Shown here piece by piece: positions 25,480 through 34,251 of a DNA stretch of 64,000 nucleotides. This DNA is from CAVSRC01 sp963732845 (GTDB lineage: Bacteria; Pseudomonadota; Alphaproteobacteria; Rhizobiales; Kaistiaceae). The notes below the pieces were generated by a model. The model did no database searches. It saw nothing but the letters and a program-made list of their open reading frames with translations, and had not been told where the DNA came from. The position numbers were made by a program, and so were the translations under genes. How positions within the stretch are numbered: position 1 is the stretch's first letter; each line of letters opens with the position of its first letter. The stretch covers positions 434,001 through 498,000 of the forward strand of contig CAVTBE010000005.1 of assembly GCA_963732845.1 (NCBI GenBank). The letters are read 5' to 3'.

Positions 25480-27300
25480 GTGACTCAGAATCCCTTTTCA
25501 GAAAACCCGTTCAGGAGCCGCGCCGACGTCCAGCGCGCGGTCGGCGACCTGTTTGCCCCTCTCCTCCCCCATTTCTCGCCCTCCGGGGCGCGCGTGCGGC
25601 TGAGCGCCGCGGCGGCGCATTTCGACCGCGCGGCGGCCGATCTCGAGGGCTTCGCCCGCCCGCTGTGGGGGATCGTGCCGCTCGTCGCCGGCGGAGGCGC
25701 TTTCGCCCATTGGGAGCTCTACCGCAGGGGCCTCAGCGCCGGCACGGATCCGGACCATCCCGACTATTGGGGAGACATTGGCGATATTAACCAGCGCCAG
25801 GTGGAGCTGGCCGCGATCGGCTTCGCCCTGCGCCTGGCGCGCGGTGAGATCTGGGACCCGCTCGATGCGGCGGCCAAGCGGCGCGTCGCCGCCTATCTCA
25901 TCTCCGGACGCGAGCACGCCTTCGTCGACAGCAACTGGAAGTTCTTCCGCGTGCTGATCGACCTCGGCCTGATGCATTGCGGTATCGACGTCGACCCGCA
26001 AAAGCGGATCGACTATCTCGACGATCTCGAACGCTTCGCGCTCGGCAATGGCTGGTATCGCGACGGGCCGATCCGCAGCGCCGATCACTACATTCCCTTC
26101 GCTTTCCACTTCTACGGGCTGATCTACGCCGAACTCTCGGGCGATACGGTGCGCGCGGCACGCTATCGCGAGCGGGCGGTCGCCTTCGCCCGCTCGATCC
26201 GGCACTGGTACGCAGCCGACGGTTCGGCACTGCCCTTCGGCCGCAGCCTGACCTACCGCTTCGCCCATGCCGGCTTCTGGGGGGCGCTCGCCTTTGCCGG
26301 GGTCGAGGCGCTGCCCTGGGGTCAGATCAAGGGCACCTACCTGCGCAATCTCAGATGGTGGGCGCGGCAGCCGATCTTCGATCGCGATGGCGTGCTGTCG
26401 ATCGGCTACGCCTATCCCAATCTGCTGATCAGCGAGGGCTATAATTCCGCCGGCTCGCCCTATTGGGCGATGAAGGCCTTTCTGCCGCTGGCGCTTGGCG
26501 AGGACCACCCGTTCTGGCGGGCGCAGGAGGCGGAGCCCGAGACGTTCGACGCGCCCGTCCCCCTGCCGGAACCGGGCATGGTGGCGCAACACCTGCCCGG
26601 CCATATCGTGGCGCTGTCTGCGGGTCAGGAATACCGCCAGTGGCGCGGCACCCGGGAGAAATACGGCAAGTTCGCCTATTCGACGCGCTACGGCTTCTCT
26701 ATCGAAGCCGACGACCGGCTGTTCGCCGGTGCGGCCTGCGACGGCATGCTGGGCTTCTCCGAGGACGGGAAGCACCTGCGGACGCGCGAGGGCAACGAGG
26801 CGGCGCTGATCGCCGGCGACCGTCTCTATGCGCGATGGCTGCCCTATGCGGACGTGCTGGTGGAGACCTGGCTGGTGCCGGCCGGCCGCTGGCACATCCG
26901 GCTGCACGAGGTGACGACGCCACGCCGGCTGGAGGTGGTCGAGGGCGGCTTTGCGATTGCCAAGCCGGACTCCAGGGCCTGGGAAGAAAGCGTCGCCGGT
27001 GGCCGGGCCGAGGTCAGGACGGCGGAGGACGTCAGTGCGATCGTCGCCTATGACGGGCGCACCGCCCGGGTGACGAGCCCGTTCAGCAACTCCAACGTCA
27101 TGGCGGCACGGACGCTGCTGCCGCAACTCAGCGCGACGCTGGAAGTCGGAACCACCCGGCTCGCCTGCGCGGTCCTGGCCCATCCGCTGTCCGCGGACGA
27201 GGCGATTCCGCCGCCGCCCGCCTGCCCCGACATTGGCGACCTGCGCCGGCTGTTCGCGACCGAAGGACAGGTCGTCCCGGTCTTCGACCTGCCGGCTTAG
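25480..27300 (+). CDS. DUF2264 domain protein
   Basis: This 606-residue protein matches the DUF2264 type: an N-terminal helical barrel-like region with WGDIGDINQRQVE (near 92-104) and SPYWAMKAFLPLALGEDHPF (around 327-346), and a C-terminal beta-rich part from about 370. The GTG start at 25480 follows the hairpin. There is no signal peptide. I recall, without being able to check, that some DUF2264 proteins have been described as glycosidases acting on uronates (possibly CAZy GH154). The setting beside a lyase and GH88 fits such a role, which remains inference. Confidence 0.8.
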   Translation: MTQNPFSENPFRSRADVQRAVGDLFAPLLPHFSPSGARVRLSAAAAHFDRAAADLEGFARPLWGIVPLVAGGGAFAHWELYRRGLSAGTDPDHPDYWGDIGDINQRQVELAAIGFALRLARGEIWDPLDAAAKRRVAAYLISGREHAFVDSNWKFFRVLIDLGLMHCGIDVDPQKRIDYLDDLERFALGNGWYRDGPIRSADHYIPFAFHFYGLIYAELSGDTVRAARYRERAVAFARSIRHWYAADGSALPFGRSLTYRFAHAGFWGALAFAGVEALPWGQIKGTYLRNLRWWARQPIFDRDGVLSIGYAYPNLLISEGYNSAGSPYWAMKAFLPLALGEDHPFWRAQEAEPETFDAPVPLPEPGMVAQHLPGHIVALSAGQEYRQWRGTREKYGKFAYSTRYGFSIEADDRLFAGAACDGMLGFSEDGKHLRTREGNEAALIAGDRLYARWLPYADVLVETWLVPAGRWHIRLHEVTTPRRLEVVEGGFAIAKPDSRAWEESVAGGRAEVRTAEDVSAIVAYDGRTARVTSPFSNSNVMAARTLLPQLSATLEVGTTRLACAVLAHPLSADEAIPPPPACPDIGDLRRLFATEGQVVPVFDLPA

Positions 27301-27301
27301 T

Positions 27302-28459
27302 TCACGCGCTCATGCGCAGGATCGCGCGCACATCGTCGGCGCGGATGTCCTTGTTCTCGCCGAGCGCCGTGTGGCCGACCGTCTCGAGATGGGCGAGGAT
27401 CGCCTTCTCGTCGATGGTGAGATCAGCTTCGGAGGCGCGCACCGGACAGCCCATGCGCCGGAAGAATTCTTCCGTCCTGGCGATGCCGGCTTCCGCGGCT
27501 TTGGCGTCGTCGGGCTCGTTCACGCCCCAGACATTGCGCGCGTAGCGCGCCAGCATGGTCATCTTCTGCTTGAGCTTGTAGCGCATCAGCATGGGCATGA
27601 TCATGGTGAGCGAGCGGGCGTGATCGACGCCGTGAAGCGCGGTGATGGCGTGGCCGATGTAGTGGGTCGACCAGTCCTGCGGCACGCCGGCGCCGATGAG
27701 ACCGTTGAGCGCCTGGTTGGCCGCCCACATGACGTTCTCGCAGGCTTCCTCGCTCCTTGTCTCGATAAGCTTCGGCCCCCATTCGGCCAGCACCTTCATG
27801 AGCGTCTCGCTGAATCCGTGCTGGATGGGCGTGTTGACCGGTGTCGTCATGTACTGCTCGAGCACGTGCGTGAAGGCGTCAACGGCACCGTTCTCGAGCT
27901 GGCGGCGGCTGAGGCTCTGCATGGTCGAGGGATCGAGAATGGCGAAGCGCGGTCGCGTCGCCTCATTGGCGAACGGAAATTTGAGCTTGCGGCCCTTGTG
28001 GGTCATGACCGAGACGGCGTTGCTCTCCGAGCCGGTAGCCGGCAGCGTCAGCACCGCGCCGACGGGCAGCGGATTTGCCGGAAAGCGGCCGGCCATCAGC
28101 TCGTCCCAGGGATCGCCTTCGGTGACCGGGATGACATTGGCGAGGAACTTCGCCGCGTCGATCACCGAGCCGCCGCCGACGCCGAGCACCAGTTCCGATT
28201 TGTGCCGGCGCGCCGCCTCCGCCGCCTTGAGGATGGTCTCATAGACCGGGTTGGCCTCGACGCCGCCGAACGCCTCGACGTTGCAGTCCTTCAGTGCCGC
28301 CATCACCTGGTCGTAAACGCCGTTCTTCTTGATGCTGCCGCCGCCATAGAGCAGCAGCACCCGCGTACCGGCCGGCACGAGGTCCTTCAGCGCAGCGATC
28401 TCGCCCTTGCCGAAAAGGATATCGGTCGGATTCTTCAGGCGAAACTGGACCATCTCCAC
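27302..28459 (-). CDS. Iron-type alcohol dehydrogenase, YqhD/BdhA-like
   Basis: This 385-residue group III alcohol dehydrogenase reduces aldehydes with NAD(P)H. The nucleotide loop is GVGGGSVIDAAKF (93-105). The metal ligands match the YqhD set: Asp194, His198 (DAFTHVLEQY), His266 and His280 (THYIGH, GVDHAR). Its 3' end meets the DUF2264 gene tail to tail with one base between. It is divergent from the copper operon. The long alkyl-aldehyde or butanol-dehydrogenase range of the family leaves the substrate open; aldehyde detoxification is plausible. Confidence 0.92.
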   Translation of the reverse strand: MEMVQFRLKNPTDILFGKGEIAALKDLVPAGTRVLLLYGGGSIKKNGVYDQVMAALKDCNVEAFGGVEANPVYETILKAAEAARRHKSELVLGVGGGSVIDAAKFLANVIPVTEGDPWDELMAGRFPANPLPVGAVLTLPATGSESNAVSVMTHKGRKLKFPFANEATRPRFAILDPSTMQSLSRRQLENGAVDAFTHVLEQYMTTPVNTPIQHGFSETLMKVLAEWGPKLIETRSEEACENVMWAANQALNGLIGAGVPQDWSTHYIGHAITALHGVDHARSLTMIMPMLMRYKLKQKMTMLARYARNVWGVNEPDDAKAAEAGIARTEEFFRRMGCPVRASEADLTIDEKAILAHLETVGHTALGENKDIRADDVRAILRMSA

Positions 28460-28610
28460 GCTCCCTGTTGCTGTTTCAGCGTTGGCACCCCCGGTGCGGG
28501 AGGGAAGTTTACGCCTGCGGTCCGGCCCGGGCCACGGGTGCTGCCGCTGCTTTCCGCCGCGGATCGGATCGGCGAAGTGCCGGAACGGCGGGGGAAAAGC
28601 GCTTTCGGCC

Positions 28611-28638
28611 TTGACAATCCGGCGTCCTGCGATATGTC
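28611..28638 (+). promoter_or_regulatory. Candidate sigma-70 promoter of the copper operon
   Basis: TTGACA (28611-28616) is followed after 16 bases by TATGTC (28633-28638), upstream of copZ. Transcription would begin near 28645, right where the GC-rich inverted repeat starts, the usual geometry for repression by a CsoR-type protein. Confidence 0.5.
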
Positions 28639-28651
28639 AGCTCTATCAATA

Positions 28652-28673
28652 CCCCACCCCCCCTGGGGTGGGG
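28652..28673. promoter_or_regulatory. Candidate CsoR operator
   Basis: CCCCACCCC (28652-28660) and GGGGTGGGG (28665-28673) form a perfect 9-bp inverted repeat around CCCT. G-tract/C-tract inverted repeats of this type are the known operators of CsoR/RcnR-family repressors. It lies between the candidate promoter and copZ, 28 bases before the ATG. Confidence 0.7.
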
Positions 28674-28700
28674 GCGCAAAGCAAACAGGATAGCCTCACC

Positions 28701-28901
28701 ATGACCACACTGAAGATCGAAGGAATGACCTGCCACCACTGCGTCAAGGCGGTAACCGAGGCACTGGGCCAGGTTCCCGGCGTCGACAAGGTGATCGACG
28801 TCAGCCTGGAGCAGAAGCAGGCCGTGGTCAGCGGCAACCCCGACAACGCGGCGCTGGTCAGCGCTGTCGCGGAGGCCGGATACGAAGCACAGGTCGTCTG
28901 A
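28701..28901 (+). CDS. copZ: Copper chaperone, heavy-metal-associated domain
   Basis: This is a 66-residue single HMA (ferredoxin-like) domain. The Cu(I)-binding motif GMTCHHC has its cysteines at 11 and 14. The length is that of a free-standing CopZ. It delivers Cu(I) to CopA or to the repressor. It is first in the copZ-csoR-copA operon, and its stop overlaps the next start at 28901. The His pair within the loop (CHHC) differs from the common CxxC fillers but is seen in the family. Confidence 0.92.
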   Translation: MTTLKIEGMTCHHCVKAVTEALGQVPGVDKVIDVSLEQKQAVVSGNPDNAALVSAVAEAGYEAQVV

Positions 28902-29194
28902 TGGACACCCACGCGACGCATGGCATGCACCTCGACGCGCAGGTGCGCGAGACCGCGCTGCGTCGCATGAAGTCCGTCAGGGGACACCTTGAAGGCATCG
29001 TGCGGATGCTCGGGGACGAGTCGGTCTATTGCGTCGACGTCCTCAAGCAGATCAAGGCGGTCGAGGGCGCGCTCGACCGCATCGGCGACATGGTGCTGCA
29101 GAGCCATCTCAAGCACCACGTCGCCAGCGCGCAGGATCGCGGCGATACCGAGCACATGGTCGCCGAACTGATGGAAGTTCTGAAATACCGCTGA
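28901..29194 (+). CDS. csoR: CsoR/RcnR-family metal-sensing repressor
   Basis: This 97-residue all-helical repressor has the ligand positions Cys44 (VYCVDVL), His69 and His73 (SHLKHH) with the exact family spacing. The third ligand is His where canonical copper CsoR has Cys, giving a C-H-H set as in RcnR and, as I recall, Thermus thermophilus CsoR. The N-terminus is His-rich (His4, His7, His10). Its position between copZ and copA and the adjacent G-tract operator argue that it senses copper. Confidence 0.9.
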   Translation: MDTHATHGMHLDAQVRETALRRMKSVRGHLEGIVRMLGDESVYCVDVLKQIKAVEGALDRIGDMVLQSHLKHHVASAQDRGDTEHMVAELMEVLKYR

Positions 29195-29229
29195 CCGTGG
29201 CGGGGCAGCTAGCCCAGCAGGCACATGAC

Positions 29230-31752
29230 ATGAATGAAAACCTGAACATCCAGATCGAGGGCATGACCTGCGCGAGCTGTGTCGCGCGGGTCGAACGGGC
29301 GCTGAAGAAGGTCCCCGGCGTGAGCGAGGTGAGCGTCAACCTGGCCACCGAGGAAGCGCGCGTGGTCGCCGATCCGGCGCAGGTCAACGCGCAGACGCTG
29401 GTCGGCGTCGTCAGGCAAGCCGGCTACGACGCAGATGTGGCCGAGACCACGCTCGCCATCGGCGGCATGACCTGCGCCTCCTGCGTCGCCCGGGTCGAAA
29501 AGGCTCTCAAGAAGCTTCCGGGCGTGGTCGATGCCAGCGTCAATCTGGCAACCGAAAAGGCCAGCGTCGCCTTCGTTCCGAAGATGCTGACGCCGGCCAG
29601 GATCGCCGAGGCAGTGGCCGCGGCCGGCTACACGGCGACGGCGGAAGACGACGCGACGGCCGGGGACGAAGACCGCAAGGACAACGAACTGGCGGCGCTG
29701 CGCCGCGATCTCGTCTTCGCGGCGGCCTTCACCGTTCCGCTTTTCATCATTGCCATGGGCAAGGGCCTTCCCGGCCTTGGCGGGGCGATGCTTTCGCTCA
29801 TGCCCGAACGCGCCTGGATGTGGATCGAGTTCCTGCTGGCGACGCCGGTGCTGTTTTATGCCGGCCGGCGCTTCTACCGCACGGGCTGGGCCGAACTCCG
29901 CCATCTCAGCCCGGGCATGAACAGCCTGGTCATGCTGGGCAGTTCCGCCGCCTATTTCTATTCGCTGCTGGCGTTGGTCGTGCCGCAGATCTTCCCCGCT
30001 GGCACGGCGACCACCTATTTCGAGGCGGCCGGCGTCATTGTCACGCTGATCCTGCTCGGCCGTTTCCTCGAAGCCATTGCCAAGGGGCGGACGTCGCAGG
30101 CGATCAAGCGCCTGCTGCAATTGCAGGTGAAGACCGCCCGCGTGGTGCGCGACGGCGCCGAGATCGAAATCCCGATCGAAGCGGTGGTGTCCGGCGACAT
30201 CGTGCACGTGCGGCCGGGCGAGCGCCTGCCGGTCGACGGCGTGGTGACCGAGGGCGCCAGCTATGTCGATGAATCGATGCTGACCGGCGAGCCGGTGCCG
30301 GTAGAGAAGCGCGCCGGCGCCGAGGTGGTCGGCAGCACGATCAACAAGACCGGCGCCTTCACCTTCCGCGCTACCCGCGTCGGCGCCGATACCGTGCTCA
30401 GCCGGATCATCAAGCTGATCGAGGAGGCGCAGACCTCCAAGCCGCCGATCCAGCAGATGGCCGACAAGATCGCCGCCGTGTTTGTGCCGGCGGTGATGTC
30501 GGTGGCGGCGATCACCTTCGTGGTGTGGCTCGCCTTCGGGCCGAGCCCGGCGCTGAGCTTCGCCTTCGTCACCGCGGTCTCCGTGCTGCTCATCGCCTGC
30601 CCCTGCGCCATGGGGCTGGCGACGCCGACCGCCATCATGGTGGCGACCGGCAAGGGCGCCGAGATGGGCGTGCTGTTCCGCAAGGGCACCGCGCTGGAGG
30701 CGCTCGGCCATGTCGATATGGTGGTCATGGACAAGACCGGCACGCTGACCAAGGGACGGCCCGAGCTGACCGACCTGCAGCTTGCCGACACCGAATTCAC
30801 CAGCGATGGGGTGCTGCGGCTGGTGGCGACGGTCGAGGCCAAAAGCGAGCATCCGGTGGGCGAGGCGATCGTGCGCGCGGCCAAGGACGAGCGCGACCTA
30901 GTCCTGGCGGACGCGCAGGACTTCGCCGCCGAACCGGGCTTCGGCGTCCATGCGAAAGTCGATGGCCGCACGGTGCAGGTCGGTGCCGACCGCTACATGC
31001 GTAAGCTCGGCATCGATCTTGACTCAGTGGCGGCCGCCGCCGAACAGTTTGCCCGCGACGGCAAGACGCCGCTCTATGCGGCGATCGACGGCAAGCTCGC
31101 GGCGGCGTTGAGCGTGTCCGATCCGCTCAAGGAGGGCAGCGTCGAGGCGGTGGTCGCCCTGCATGCGCTCGGGCTCAAGGTCGCCATGGTGACCGGCGAC
31201 AACCGGCATACGGCTGAGGCGATCGCCGCCCAGGTCGGCATCGACGAGGTGCTGGCGGAGGTGCTGCCCGGAGAGAAGGCGGCCGAGGTCAAGCGCCTGC
31301 AGGCCGACAACCGCCGCGTCGCCTTCGTCGGCGACGGCATCAACGACGCGCCGGCGCTGGCCCAGGCCGATGTCGGCCTGGCCATCGGCACCGGCACCGA
31401 CATCGCCATCGAGGCGGGCGACGTCATCCTGATGTCGGGTGACCTGCGCGGCATCGTCAATGCGGTGGCGCTGTCGCGGCGCACCATGAAGACCATCGTC
31501 GGCAATTTTGTCTGGGCCTATGCCTACAATGTCGCCCTTATACCGCTGGCGGCCGGCGCGCTCTATCCGTTCTTCTCTGTGCTGCTCAATCCGATGCTGG
31601 CCGCCGGTGCGATGAGCATCTCGAGCCTGTTCGTGCTGACCAACTCGCTGCGCCTGCGTGGATTCCGGCCCCAGCTGGCGGAGACCGTGACGGCACGATC
31701 GCAGTCCGCCGACGAAGCCGCACACCGACCGATGGCGGCGCCGGCGGAATAG
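29230..31752 (+). CDS. copA: Copper-exporting P1B-type ATPase
   Basis: This is an 840-residue inner-membrane Cu(I) exporter. Two N-terminal metal-binding domains carry GMTCASC with cysteines at 14/17 and 82/85. The actuator TGEP is at 352-355, the transmembrane metal site CPC at 457-459, the phosphorylated Asp501 is in DKTGT, and GDGINDAP follows in the hinge. All catalytic motifs are intact and the length is typical. The ATG at 29230 (MNENLNIQIEGM) gives the first HMA domain without an unusual extension. It ends the copper operon; a 7-bp hairpin lies 27 bases downstream. Confidence 0.96.
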   Translation: MNENLNIQIEGMTCASCVARVERALKKVPGVSEVSVNLATEEARVVADPAQVNAQTLVGVVRQAGYDADVAETTLAIGGMTCASCVARVEKALKKLPGVVDASVNLATEKASVAFVPKMLTPARIAEAVAAAGYTATAEDDATAGDEDRKDNELAALRRDLVFAAAFTVPLFIIAMGKGLPGLGGAMLSLMPERAWMWIEFLLATPVLFYAGRRFYRTGWAELRHLSPGMNSLVMLGSSAAYFYSLLALVVPQIFPAGTATTYFEAAGVIVTLILLGRFLEAIAKGRTSQAIKRLLQLQVKTARVVRDGAEIEIPIEAVVSGDIVHVRPGERLPVDGVVTEGASYVDESMLTGEPVPVEKRAGAEVVGSTINKTGAFTFRATRVGADTVLSRIIKLIEEAQTSKPPIQQMADKIAAVFVPAVMSVAAITFVVWLAFGPSPALSFAFVTAVSVLLIACPCAMGLATPTAIMVATGKGAEMGVLFRKGTALEALGHVDMVVMDKTGTLTKGRPELTDLQLADTEFTSDGVLRLVATVEAKSEHPVGEAIVRAAKDERDLVLADAQDFAAEPGFGVHAKVDGRTVQVGADRYMRKLGIDLDSVAAAAEQFARDGKTPLYAAIDGKLAAALSVSDPLKEGSVEAVVALHALGLKVAMVTGDNRHTAEAIAAQVGIDEVLAEVLPGEKAAEVKRLQADNRRVAFVGDGINDAPALAQADVGLAIGTGTDIAIEAGDVILMSGDLRGIVNAVALSRRTMKTIVGNFVWAYAYNVALIPLAAGALYPFFSVLLNPMLAAGAMSISSLFVLTNSLRLRGFRPQLAETVTARSQSADEAAHRPMAAPAE

Positions 31753-31778
31753 CCGGCAGGCGGGCCTGTGAAGGCCGA

Positions 31779-31798
31779 GCGGTCGGGCGATCGACCGC
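31779..31798. terminator. Hairpin between convergent copA and dehydratase genes
   Basis: GCGGTCG (31779-31785) and CGACCGC (31792-31798) make a perfect 7-bp stem with a 6-nt loop in the 58-bp gap between two converging genes. There is no T-tract. A shared end signal is inferred from location. Confidence 0.4.
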
Positions 31799-31810
31799 AA
31801 CGGGGTCGCG

Positions 31811-32980
31811 CTAGTCGCCGCCGAGGACCGAGTTGCCGGCGGCGATGCCGCGCACGTTCATCGATCCGTCGAAGAGCGGGACGTCGGTCGGCTGATAGGG
31901 GAAGCGGGCGCAGGCTTCCTCGTCGATCTCGATGCCGAGGCCGGGTGCGGTGGGCGCCAGGATCCTTCCGTCCTCGAAGACCACGGATTCGCGGACGATC
32001 TCCTTTCGCCACGGTGCATCGATCATCACCATCTCGAAGATGCTGAAGTTAGGAATGGCAAGCGACAGGTGCAGGGTCATGGCATTCATGACCGGACCGG
32101 TCGGGTTGTGCGGCGCGACCGGGATCATGCGATTGTGGGCGAGGCCCGCGATCCATTTGGTGGCCGCCATGCCGCCACAATGGCAGACATCCGGCTGCAG
32201 CACATCGACGGCATTCTTGGCGATCGCCTCCATGAAGCGGTCCGGCACGTAGTAGCGTTCGCCGGCGGCAATCGGCACCCGGCTGTTGCGGCGCACATCG
32301 GCCAGCGCGTCGATGCTGTCCGGCGGCGTCGGCTCTTCGATCCAGCGCAGATTGAAGGGCTCCAGGTCGCGGGCGATGGCGATGGAACTCGGCACATTGA
32401 GGCGGCCGTGGAAGTCAAGCATGAGGTCGATGTCCTCGCCGACCTCGGAGCGTACGGCCTCGACGATCTCCACCGCCGTCATGCGCTCGGCGCGGCTGAG
32501 CTCGAGACTGGCGCTTCCCAGCGGATCCCACTTGAGCGCCTTCAGCCCCTGGTCCACCGCCGCCCGCGCCAGCCGCGCATGGTCGGCCGGCGTGACGGCG
32601 CCGAAGAACCAGTGGTTGCCGTAACACGCAACCGCGTCGCGCTGGCGGCCGCCGATGAGCTCATAGACGGGGACGCCGAGCGCCTTGCCCTTGATGTCGA
32701 GCATGGCCGCCTCGACGCCGCCGAGCGCGCTGCGGAAGACCGCACCGTCGCGCCAGTAGCTGTCGCGATGCATGGTCTCGATGTGGAGGTCGACCTGGAA
32801 CGGATCCTTGCCGACGAGATAGCGCTTCAGTTCGCCAAGCGCGCCGACGACCGTCTCCGTCTTCCACTCCAGCGTGGCCTCGCCGACGCCGTCGATGCCG
32901 TCATCGGTGTAGAGCTTGACGAAGACGAGATTGGTGCGCGCCACGTTGGCGACGAACACCTTCTGATCGATGATCCTCAT
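31811..32980 (-). CDS. Enolase-superfamily sugar-acid dehydratase (mandelate racemase/DgoD-like)
   Basis: This is a 389-residue member of the mandelate-racemase subgroup. The magnesium ligands are Asp189, Glu215 and Glu241, and the bases are His191 (DFHGRLN) and His291 (APHNPTGP). All are at positions offset by six from those I recall for galactonate dehydratase, so a sugar-acid dehydratase giving a 2-keto-3-deoxy acid is the best reading. It is third in a minus-strand set with a VOC protein and an RraA-like aldolase, opposite an IclR regulator. The specific aldonate or aldarate is unknown. Confidence 0.88.
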   Translation of the reverse strand: MRIIDQKVFVANVARTNLVFVKLYTDDGIDGVGEATLEWKTETVVGALGELKRYLVGKDPFQVDLHIETMHRDSYWRDGAVFRSALGGVEAAMLDIKGKALGVPVYELIGGRQRDAVACYGNHWFFGAVTPADHARLARAAVDQGLKALKWDPLGSASLELSRAERMTAVEIVEAVRSEVGEDIDLMLDFHGRLNVPSSIAIARDLEPFNLRWIEEPTPPDSIDALADVRRNSRVPIAAGERYYVPDRFMEAIAKNAVDVLQPDVCHCGGMAATKWIAGLAHNRMIPVAPHNPTGPVMNAMTLHLSLAIPNFSIFEMVMIDAPWRKEIVRESVVFEDGRILAPTAPGLGIEIDEEACARFPYQPTDVPLFDGSMNVRGIAAGNSVLGGD

Positions 32981-33022
32981 GGCCAGGCCCTCCCACGGTG
33001 CCTGATGTCAATTGGCCGGGCG

Positions 33023-33457
33023 TCAGCCCGCGCCGGCCATTCGGCGAATGGCTTCGAGCTGCTTGCACGCCGGATCCATTTGCATGAACTCGATGCGAAT
33101 GCCATCCGGGTCCTCGATCCAGAACTGCCAGTTGCCGTCGTCGGCCTTCTTCTTGGGCGAACTGAACGGAATGCCCAGCGCCATGATGTCGGCCTCCGCC
33201 TTGTCGATGTCGGGCACCGTCAGGCAGAAATGGTTGTTTCCCACCGCCATCTTGCCGGGCGCCCGGTCACCTTCGCCCTCGGGGAAGATCTCCAGATACT
33301 GGTCGTCGGTGACCCGCAGATAGACCAGCCACACCCTGCCGTCGCGGAAGAGCCGGAACATCTCGGGGATGCCGAGCTTGCCGGCGTAGAAAGCGAGAGA
33401 AGCGTCGAGATCCTTGACCCGGATCGCGACATGCCCGACCGAAGCGAATTGTACCAT
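33023..33457 (-). CDS. VOC-family (glyoxalase/dioxygenase fold) protein
   Basis: This 144-residue protein has two beta-alpha-beta-beta-beta modules. Candidate metal ligands His9 (VGHVAIRV), Glu56 (YLEIF), His76 (NNHFCL) and Glu123 (IRIEFMQ) sit at the usual positions, so a metal site is probably functional. The ATG at 33457 (MVQFASVGH) was chosen because longer starts add an unstructured Arg-rich tail. It lies between the RraA-like aldolase and the dehydratase genes, suggesting lactone, isomerase or glyoxalase chemistry in the same sugar-acid pathway. Confidence 0.85.
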   Translation of the reverse strand: MVQFASVGHVAIRVKDLDASLAFYAGKLGIPEMFRLFRDGRVWLVYLRVTDDQYLEIFPEGEGDRAPGKMAVGNNHFCLTVPDIDKAEADIMALGIPFSSPKKKADDGNWQFWIEDPDGIRIEFMQMDPACKQLEAIRRMAGAG

Positions 33458-33518
33458 CCTGTGAATCCTGTCCCTGACTGGCCGCCTGCGCGCCCGGCAT
33501 GACGCCGCGCGACATGCC

Positions 33519-34214
33519 CTAGAGGCGGCCGTATTTGGCGAAGACATCGGCGACATCGACGCCGGCGGCGACTTCCTGGCGGGTCCGCGTCTCGAGCGCC
33601 CCGATCTCTTCCGCCTTGGTCAGCACTTCGTCGAGGATGCCGTCCGGGATGACCAGCACGCCGTCCATGTCTCCGAAGATCCAGTCGCCGGGCTCGACGC
33701 GGATATAGGCCGACAGCGTGCCGGATATCGCGATGGGGCCCTCGATCCTGGTGATGCGGGCTCTGAGCTTCGATTCGATCGGCGACAGATAGCGCGAGAA
33801 GACGGGCCAATCGGCCATCTTCATCAGCAGCGTGCCGTCGCGAATGCCACCGTCGATAACCACACCGACGGCTCCCTTCGCCTTCGCCGACGTGCTTGTC
33901 AGTTCGCCCCAGTGCCCGGTCTTGCGGTCGCCGGCGGCGGCGATGAGCACGACGCAACCCTCATACATGCGGCGGAAGAAGGAGAGATCGGCAACCTCCT
34001 GATAGTCGTATTCGTCGTCGTCGCGCGGATCGTTGGTGGTGGCGATCGTGAAGGCGGGACCGGCAATCGTCATGCCCTGGTCGAGCGGCTTGATGCCCAG
34101 ATCCATGCACTGATCGGGCAGCCCCATCTCGTCCATGATGTCGTAGACGGCAGCCGTGTAGAGCTTCTTCAGCCGCTCGGCCCGGTCCCTGATTTCGCTG
34201 ATTGAACGCCTCAT
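33519..34214 (-). CDS. RraA-like / HMG aldolase family protein
   Basis: This 231-residue member of the RraA/4-hydroxy-4-methyl-2-oxoglutarate aldolase family keeps the pyruvate-aldolase loop GHWGELTSTSAKAKGA (100-115), followed by the GGIRD motif with Arg125 and Asp126, which bind metal and substrate in HMG aldolases. An aldolase or oxaloacetate/2-keto-acid decarboxylase role fits better than RNase E inhibition because the gene leads an operon with a sugar-acid dehydratase. The candidate IclR operator lies about 40 bases upstream of its start. Confidence 0.87.
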   Translation of the reverse strand: MRRSISEIRDRAERLKKLYTAAVYDIMDEMGLPDQCMDLGIKPLDQGMTIAGPAFTIATTNDPRDDDEYDYQEVADLSFFRRMYEGCVVLIAAAGDRKTGHWGELTSTSAKAKGAVGVVIDGGIRDGTLLMKMADWPVFSRYLSPIESKLRARITRIEGPIAISGTLSAYIRVEPGDWIFGDMDGVLVIPDGILDEVLTKAEEIGALETRTRQEVAAGVDVADVFAKYGRL

Positions 34215-34251
34215 CGCAAAGCCTCGAGAGAGAGGTGGCCGCCCATATATT

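Noticed and set aside
28407..28700. N-terminal extension of the copper chaperone frame
   Set aside because: The extension runs through the promoter and G-tract operator; the ATG at 28701 gives a standard 66-residue CopZ.
33519..34214. RraA-like protein read as a regulator of RNase E
   Set aside because: It leads a catabolic operon with a dehydratase and keeps aldolase active-site residues, so an enzyme is more likely.
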